The notes beneath the pieces were generated by a model. The model did not search any database. It was not told the origin of the DNA and was given only the letters and a program-made list of their open reading frames with translations. Below, piece after piece: positions 59,220-64,000 of a DNA stretch of 64,000 bases. The DNA lies in assembly GCF_015352975.1 (NCBI RefSeq), contig NZ_JACYIZ010000005.1:186001-250000 (forward strand), in the 5' to 3' direction. The position numbers and the translations under genes were made by a program. Numbering within the stretch: the stretch's first letter is position 1; every line of letters starts with the position of its first letter. Source of the DNA: Aestuariimicrobium ganziense (GTDB taxonomy: Bacteria > Actinomycetota > Actinomycetes > Propionibacteriales > Propionibacteriaceae).

Positions 59220-59240
59220 CGCGGGGTTTCGCACCCCGCG
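59220..59240 (+). terminator. Strong hairpin between the hydrolase remnant and the permease
   Basis: CGCGGGGT pairs perfectly with ACCCCGCG around TTCGC, followed by TTG. A -10-like TACGAT lies just after, so the permease probably has its own promoter. Confidence 0.7.
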
Positions 59241-59298
59241 TTGTCCCTCTACGATCAGCGCGGACGCTGTGCCGATGGGGCGCGGGTGAGGGAGAGCC

Positions 59299-60717
59299 AT
59301 GATCTGGAGACTGCACAACAACGGACGACTCGAGCCCGGCGCGGTGGTGGCCGCCGACGAGAGGTTGAGCTGGCCCAAGACCGTGGGTCTGGGCGCCCAG
59401 CACGTCGTGGCGATGTTCGGCGCCACCTTCGTCTTCCCGCTGCTGATGGGTCTCAACCCCCAACTCGCGGTGATGATGTCGGGCGTCGCGACCCTGCTCT
59501 TCCTGCTGCTGACCGCCAACAAGGTGCCCAGCTACCTGGGATCGTCCGCCTCGTTCGTCGGTGTCGCGGCCTCGATCTACGGCCTGGGCGGCAACCCACG
59601 CCACCTCAGCGGTGCGCTGCTGGTGGTCGGCCTGGCGCTGCTGGCGGTCGGCCTGATCATCCACTTCATGGGTGCTGGGGTCATCCACCGGGTGCTGCCG
59701 CCGGCGGTGACCGGTGCGGTCGTCATGCTGATCGGCTTCAACCTGGCCTCGGTGGTGGCCGGGGTCTACTGGCCCAAGGACGAGTGGACCGCGCTGTTGG
59801 TGATGCTGATCGTGGTCGCCCTGTCGGTGGCGCTACGAGGGTTCCTGGGACGCATCGCCATCTTCTTGAGCCTGATCATCGGCTACGTGCTGAGCTTCGT
59901 GTTCGACAAGGCCTTCGGGCCGCTCACCGTCGACGGCAAGCAGGCCTACCGGGTCGACTGGACCAACGTGCAGAAGGCCGATTGGATCGGCCTGCCGCCG
60001 ATGACCGACCTGACCACGTGGAAGGCCGGTGAGGTTGCCACCAACGTGGTCGGCTTCCACGCGCCGCTGTTCAACCTGTCGTTCATCCTGATCGCGCTGC
60101 CCGTGGTGATCGCGCTGGTCGCCGAGAACACCGGACACGTCAAGGCCGTGGCCGAGATGACCAACACCAACCTCGACGACTCGATGGGCCGCGCCATCGC
60201 CGCTGACGGTGCCACCTCGATGCTCGCCTCGGCCGTGGGCGCCGGTCCGACCACCACCTACGCCGAGAACATCGGCGTGATGGCGGCCACCCGGGTCTAC
60301 TCGACCGCCGCCTACGTGGTCGCCGCCCTGATCGCCATCCTGTTCGGCTTCTCGCCGAAGTTCGGCGCGGTGATCTCGGCCACGCCCAACGGTGTGCTCG
60401 GCGGCATCACCGTCGTGCTCTACGGCATGATCGGCCTGCTCGGCGCCAAGATCTGGAAGGAGAACCAAGTCGACTTCGGCAACCCGATCAACCTGGTTCC
60501 CCTGGGTGCCGGCCTGATCATCGGCATCGGTGACGTCACCATGCACGTGACCGACTCGTTCGTCCTGGGTGGCATCGCGTTCGGCACCATCGTCGCCGTG
60601 GCGCTCTACCACCTGGCCAAGTGGCTGGCCCCCAAGGAACTCTCCGACGCCGCGGGTGGGGCGAACCTGATCATCGACGTACCTGGGATCTACACCGACG
60701 ACGACGACGTCAGGTGA
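59299..60717 (+). CDS. NCS2 nucleobase:cation symporter (uracil/xanthine permease type)
   Basis: A protein of 472 residues with about 14 hydrophobic segments. The signature LGAQHVVAMFGATFVFP holds the conserved QH; VAENTGHVKAVAEM and GAGPTTTYAENIGVMAATRV match the substrate-binding elements of UraA-like transporters. It is likely a uracil or related nucleobase importer. The C-terminal tail is acidic. GGGAG precedes the ATG. Its placement after a LacI gene and nucleoside hydrolase remnant suggests a former salvage cluster. Confidence 0.88.
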   Translation: MIWRLHNNGRLEPGAVVAADERLSWPKTVGLGAQHVVAMFGATFVFPLLMGLNPQLAVMMSGVATLLFLLLTANKVPSYLGSSASFVGVAASIYGLGGNPRHLSGALLVVGLALLAVGLIIHFMGAGVIHRVLPPAVTGAVVMLIGFNLASVVAGVYWPKDEWTALLVMLIVVALSVALRGFLGRIAIFLSLIIGYVLSFVFDKAFGPLTVDGKQAYRVDWTNVQKADWIGLPPMTDLTTWKAGEVATNVVGFHAPLFNLSFILIALPVVIALVAENTGHVKAVAEMTNTNLDDSMGRAIAADGATSMLASAVGAGPTTTYAENIGVMAATRVYSTAAYVVAALIAILFGFSPKFGAVISATPNGVLGGITVVLYGMIGLLGAKIWKENQVDFGNPINLVPLGAGLIIGIGDVTMHVTDSFVLGGIAFGTIVAVALYHLAKWLAPKELSDAAGGANLIIDVPGIYTDDDDVR

Positions 60718-62002
60718 ACAACATGATCAGCCCGGCCACCGCAATGCAGGCGCCGAGGATCAGCAGGCTGAGCCCGGCCGGGGTGCCCAGGCTGCCGAGT
60801 CGGTCGGTCCAACGCTGAGGCTGGCCCTGCGCACGCTGGGCCGGTGGCGGCGGTGCCCACTGCTGGAACGCAGGGCGCTGCTGGGGCATCGGCTGTTGGG
60901 GCATCGGCTGTTGGGGCATCGGCTGTTGTGGCATCGGGTGCTGCACCGGCTGCTGCTGGGGCACCGGCCGTGGCATGGGCTGCTGGGGCCGCGGCGTCTG
61001 GGTTCCTCCCCATCCCACAGGCGGCGCGCCGACGTTGCGTGAGCGCGGCCCGGTCGAGGGTGTCCCACCCGAGGGCGGACGAAGCGTCGTCGCCGCGAAG
61101 GCCGGCGGCGGCACCGCCGGCGTCGGTCCCAGCCCGGGACGACGATCCGACGGGCCATTCTCGGTCCAGCCCTCGGGCAGCGGAGGGACGATGTCGAGCA
61201 CCCGCACCGGCACCGCACGCGAGGCCGGCAGCGGTGTCTCGGCCAGCCGGGAGCGGGCCTCGCTGGCGGTGGGGATCCGGTCGGCCTCGTCGGCGAGCAG
61301 GTCGGCGATGAACCGGCCCAGCGGCACCTGCGCGGCGGCCGGCGGGATGGTCGGACGCCCCTGCTTGGGCGGACGCTGGCCGGTGAGCATCTCGAGCAGC
61401 ACCACGCCGACGCCATAGAGGTCCTGCCGGGGTTCGGGGTCGAGCCCCAACTCGGCCTCGGGCGACATGTAGCCCGGGGTGCCGATCACCTCACTCACCC
61501 GGGTCATCCGGGGCTCGCCGACGGGGGCGGCGATCCCGAAGTCCGACAGCAGCACGTGCGGCGGCTCGTCCGGCACGCTGTGCTCACGGGTGGGCTGCAG
61601 CATCAGGTTGGCCGGCTTCACGTCGCGGTGCACCAGACCCTGACCGTGCACCTTCTCGAGCGCGTCGAGCAACTGATCGGTGGCCTGCTGGGCCCAGCGA
61701 GGCGGCAGCGGGCCGTGGGCCCGCATCAACCCCGACAGGTTGCCGCCGTGGATCAGCGGCATGGTGAACATCACCCGGTCGTCCTCACCGACCCAGCCCA
61801 GCGGCGTGACCACGTGCGGGTGGGTGATCCGCCAGCCGGTCTCGCGCATGAACCGAAGCAGCGAGGCCGAGTCGGACTGCTTGAGCACCTTGCCGGCCTT
61901 GTACTCGCCCTCGCGCCGGTCCCAGACGCGCCAGACCACGCCGGCACCCCCGCTCGCCAGCGGGTCGACCAGCTCGTAGCGACCTCCGAAGACCTCACCC
62001 AT
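60710..62002 (-). CDS. Serine/threonine protein kinase
   Basis: A protein of 430 residues. Kinase domain about 9-275: glycine loop ASGGAGVVWRVWD, the ATP-binding Lys of YKAGKV (38), catalytic loop HRDVKPAN (Asp 127), DFG at 154-156 and the activation segment GTPGYMSPE. The linker is rich in Pro/Gln with MPQQP repeats and one transmembrane helix ends the protein (about 408-428), leaving almost nothing outside. Inside it, a 15-base tandem repeat is visible on the DNA (60883-60937). It is divergent from a secreted protein gene. Confidence 0.9.
   Translation of the reverse strand: MGEVFGGRYELVDPLASGGAGVVWRVWDRREGEYKAGKVLKQSDSASLLRFMRETGWRITHPHVVTPLGWVGEDDRVMFTMPLIHGGNLSGLMRAHGPLPPRWAQQATDQLLDALEKVHGQGLVHRDVKPANLMLQPTREHSVPDEPPHVLLSDFGIAAPVGEPRMTRVSEVIGTPGYMSPEAELGLDPEPRQDLYGVGVVLLEMLTGQRPPKQGRPTIPPAAAQVPLGRFIADLLADEADRIPTASEARSRLAETPLPASRAVPVRVLDIVPPLPEGWTENGPSDRRPGLGPTPAVPPPAFAATTLRPPSGGTPSTGPRSRNVGAPPVGWGGTQTPRPQQPMPRPVPQQQPVQHPMPQQPMPQQPMPQQPMPQQRPAFQQWAPPPPAQRAQGQPQRWTDRLGSLGTPAGLSLLILGACIAVAGLIMLFT
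60883..60937 (+). repeat. 15-base tandem repeat encoding the kinase MPQQP linker
   Basis: The unit GGGGCATCGGCTGTT occurs three times in tandem (60883-60927) and decays in a fourth copy. On the minus strand it encodes the (MPQQP)-type repeats. Repeat number may vary between strains. Confidence 0.7.
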
Positions 62003-62042
62003 CGCAGACCAGCATGCCAGTAGCACCGGTCCGGGGCATGCC

Positions 62043-62048
62043 TAGACT
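62043..62048 (+). promoter_or_regulatory. -10 box for leaderless secreted-protein gene
   Basis: TAGACT followed by 7 bases and the ATG at 62056. Confidence 0.7.
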
Positions 62049-62055
62049 CGTCCCC

Positions 62056-63237
62056 ATGATCGTCCTGGCCGCACTCCCCCGCCTTCGACGGGCACTGGCG
62101 GCCACCACGGCGGCATCACTGCTGGCCACCGCCCTGCTCACCGGCACGCCCGGTGCTGCCGCGGCCGACGACGGACGACGCGCCAAGGGCGGCACCGACG
62201 CCAACAGCGCCGCCGAGGTCTCACCCGGTGACTGGTGGGACGAACTGGGCCCCGCTGGCACTGACCAGGGGGTGCGCGTCTACCTGGTCGACCGCGGCGA
62301 ACCCAATGGCGGGGTGGCCGCCGGTATCAGCCTCGAACCCCAGGCAGCTGTCGAGGACGGCATCGAGGTGAAGCTGATCCACGGCTCAGAGGTCTGCAAC
62401 TCCGACCGCGACCAGACCTACGGGTCGTCGGTCGAGCCGCAGCTCAACGTGCTGGCCGAGGTCAGTGCCCGGGTGCGCAGCAGCGAGGCCTGCGCCTCGG
62501 CCCAGCGGCTCGTCCTCACCGTCGCGCGGACCAACGGCACCGACACCCGCCGGATTCGGCTCAGGGTCACCCAGACTCCGGCGGTCGCCAATGTCGACAA
62601 CTACCCCAAGGTCGAGCCGACCGAGGCTGGGGCTGCCTTGACCGTCGCCTCGACCACCGAGGGCGAACCCGGCACGTGGCTGGGTGATGCCGGCACCCTC
62701 GAGTCGGGACGAGCGGTGGCCTCGTCGATCGGTGCACACCAGCGACACACCTACCGGATCGGTGTGCGGTGGGGGCAGACCCTGCGCTGGATGGTGGTGT
62801 TCCCCGAGGCCTCACCGAGCGTGCGTGAGCAGATCGAGAAGCACGGGGTGACCGCCCACTCGTGGCTGGTCAACCCGATGGGTGGTGCCGGCGCGGCGAC
62901 CGAGGCCTATTCGCTGCACTCGGGCAGTGACATCAGTGACCGCACTCCCACCCAGACCGCCTACAACTCCACCCAGCGCAACAACATGCAGGGCCAGTAC
63001 GTGCTGGTGGTGCAGACCCTCGGCCCCGATGGCGTCGAGTTGGCCATCCCCTACCAGTTGGTGGCGGTGGTCGAGGGCGAGGTCCGGACGAACCTGGGCC
63101 CGGACGTTCCGCTGGAGGGTCCGGTCGGGGCCGTCGGCGGTGGCATCGAGTGGCTGCCGGTCGCGGTGATCGGGCTCGGAGTCGTCCTGGCAGCGGCAGG
63201 CGGGTTGGTGCTCTACGCGGCCCGCGGTCGCCGCTGA
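62056..63237 (+). CDS. Secreted protein with C-terminal membrane anchor, unknown function
   Basis: A protein of 393 residues. A signal peptide (1 to about 36, ending GAAAADD) leads to a beta-rich extracytoplasmic region, then a C-terminal transmembrane helix (about 366-388) with a short Arg-rich cytoplasmic end. It has two Cys (SEVCNS, SEACAS). No known fold is recognised. Adjacent to the divergent kinase, 53 bases apart. A likely Ser/Thr kinase-related partner is speculation. Confidence 0.7.
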   Translation: MIVLAALPRLRRALAATTAASLLATALLTGTPGAAAADDGRRAKGGTDANSAAEVSPGDWWDELGPAGTDQGVRVYLVDRGEPNGGVAAGISLEPQAAVEDGIEVKLIHGSEVCNSDRDQTYGSSVEPQLNVLAEVSARVRSSEACASAQRLVLTVARTNGTDTRRIRLRVTQTPAVANVDNYPKVEPTEAGAALTVASTTEGEPGTWLGDAGTLESGRAVASSIGAHQRHTYRIGVRWGQTLRWMVVFPEASPSVREQIEKHGVTAHSWLVNPMGGAGAATEAYSLHSGSDISDRTPTQTAYNSTQRNNMQGQYVLVVQTLGPDGVELAIPYQLVAVVEGEVRTNLGPDVPLEGPVGAVGGGIEWLPVAVIGLGVVLAAAGGLVLYAARGRR

Positions 63238-64000
63238 ACCACGGCCCTCACACCCAGGCCGATCGCGAGGACGACCACACCGACGGCCAGCACCCGCCAG
63301 GGCAGGGTTGCGACCAGGGTGAGGCAGCCGACGACGCCCAGCACCTGCAGCCAGCGCGGGTAGCGGCGCTGGTCGTCCGGCTGGCGCAGCGCTGACAGGT
63401 TGGCGACGCTGTAGTAGAGCAGCACCCCGAAGCTCGAGAAGCCGATCGCCCCGCGCAGGTCGACAGCGAGCACCACAGCGATGACCACGGCACCCAGCAC
63501 CAGTTCGGCCCGGTGCGGCACCTTGGTGCGGGGATGCACAGCGGACAGCCATCGTGGGAAGTCTCCCTCGCGGGCCATCGCCAGGCTGGTGCGGCCGATG
63601 CCGGTCATCAGGTTGAGCAGGGCACCGGCGGTGGCCAGTGCTGCGGCCACTCCCAGGGCCACCTCAAGCTCGCGGTACTGGGCGGCGCGGGCGACCAGCA
63701 CCAACGGCTGGTCGCTGCCGACCGCGGTGCCGCCGAGCACCCGTAGAACCACCACACCGATCAGCAGGTAGACCGCCAGCACCACACCCAACGCGATCAC
63801 GATGGCGCGCGGGATGGTGCGGCGGGGGTTGGTGACCTCCTCGCCCATGGTGGCGATCCGGGCGTAGCCAGCGAAGGCGAAGAACAGCAGCGCCGCACCC
63901 TGCAGCACGCCGTACCACGAGGCGTCAGGCGCCGGAACCCGGTCGCCCGGCCGTTCGAGCAGGGTGGGGATGGTGGTACCCGCGACCGCCGTCCACGCCA
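63213..64000 (-). CDS. APC family amino acid permease, C-terminal part (cut by window end)
   Basis: The C-terminal portion (about 262 residues) of an amino acid/polyamine/organocation permease is present; the N-terminal membrane segments lie beyond the window. FAFAGYARIATMGEEVTNPRRTIPRAI is the characteristic loop, and MTGIGRTSLAMAREGDFPRWL follows. Eight hydrophobic segments are visible in the part present. The 3' end overlaps the secreted-protein gene by 25 bases. Confidence 0.88.
   Translation of the reverse strand, partial: AWTAVAGTTIPTLLERPGDRVPAPDASWYGVLQGAALLFFAFAGYARIATMGEEVTNPRRTIPRAIVIALGVVLAVYLLIGVVVLRVLGGTAVGSDQPLVLVARAAQYRELEVALGVAAALATAGALLNLMTGIGRTSLAMAREGDFPRWLSAVHPRTKVPHRAELVLGAVVIAVVLAVDLRGAIGFSSFGVLLYYSVANLSALRQPDDQRRYPRWLQVLGVVGCLTLVATLPWRVLAVGVVVLAIGLGVRAVVQRRPRAA

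Noticed and set aside
60883-60937. Tandem repeat in the kinase gene as a CRISPR or regulatory repeat
   Set aside because: It is in frame and encodes the MPQQP linker repeats, so it is explained by the protein.

Overview
The window is high-GC, densely packed chromosomal DNA from an actinobacterium. No gap between genes exceeds about 300 bases. Four things support this: a mycothiol S-conjugate amidase (mca), an actinobacterial protein O-mannosyltransferase (pmt), a DUF222/HNH protein, and gene order matching Mycobacterium tuberculosis as I recall it. The recalled blocks are ispH-xseA-xseB, trhA-uppS-DUF255-(small membrane protein)-mca-DUF4307-greA, ppx-DUF501-ftsB-eno-mazG-mfd, glmU-prs, rplY-pth, and ispE-rsmA-tatD-rsmI-pmt. 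A Propionibacteriales member is my best guess, but this is inference. No plasmid, phage, insertion sequence, CRISPR array, rRNA or replication origin is visible.

Layout. 1-3.4 kb: ispH (partial), xseAB, a DUF4245 protein and a spermidine-synthase-like protein. 3.4-6.3 kb: a small zinc protease, a GH130 phosphorylase and a PIN-PhoH ATPase. 6.5-12.3 kb: the trhA-to-greA block. 12.4-17.7 kb: DUF2089 and DUF4097-like genes, an MFS transporter, ung, gtrA and msrA. 17.7-24.7 kb: a deleted aldo/keto reductase, a DUF2236 protein, an oxidoreductase, a folded non-coding region, a lipoprotein, a zinc protease, a Nudix hydrolase and a Bax-inhibitor-like membrane protein. 24.8-32.9 kb: tRNA-Leu, ppx, ftsB-like, eno, mazG and mfd. 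32.9-37.5 kb: an oxidoreductase, a glyoxalase-like protein, a second Gfo/Idh/MocA protein, a trehalose-synthase remnant, pth, rplY and a YHS protein. 37.5-42.1 kb: amrS-amrA-amrB and a metallohydrolase/DUF2786 pair. 42.1-49.3 kb: ybaK-like, prs, glmU, a methyltransferase, a GH110 remnant, an MFS transporter, tRNA-Gln and a TetR regulator. 49.3-57.7 kb: a dehydrogenase, DUF222/HNH, MarR and ispE-rsmA-tatD-rsmI-pmt. 57.7-64 kb: LacI, a truncated nucleoside hydrolase, a nucleobase permease, a Ser/Thr kinase with a divergent secreted protein, and an APC permease cut by the window end.

Most genes are housekeeping: isoprenoid precursors (ispH, ispE, uppS), cell wall precursors (glmU), nucleotide precursors (prs), DNA repair and transcription-coupled processes (xseAB, ung, mfd, greA), translation (rplY, pth, rsmA, rsmI) and division (ftsB-like). 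Between these conserved blocks lie accessory genes. Four of them are decayed or truncated, and three of those are carbohydrate or nucleoside catabolic genes (treS, GH110, nucleoside hydrolase).

Two sequence-wide signals stand out. First, roughly thirty genes have a TANNNT-type -10 box ending 6 or 7 bases before the start codon, the hallmark of leaderless mRNA. Second, the hexamer GGACGA is strongly repeated on both strands. The best candidate for something undescribed is the folded region at 20127-20338, which also carries a 12-codon reading frame with a strong ribosome binding site on the minus strand.
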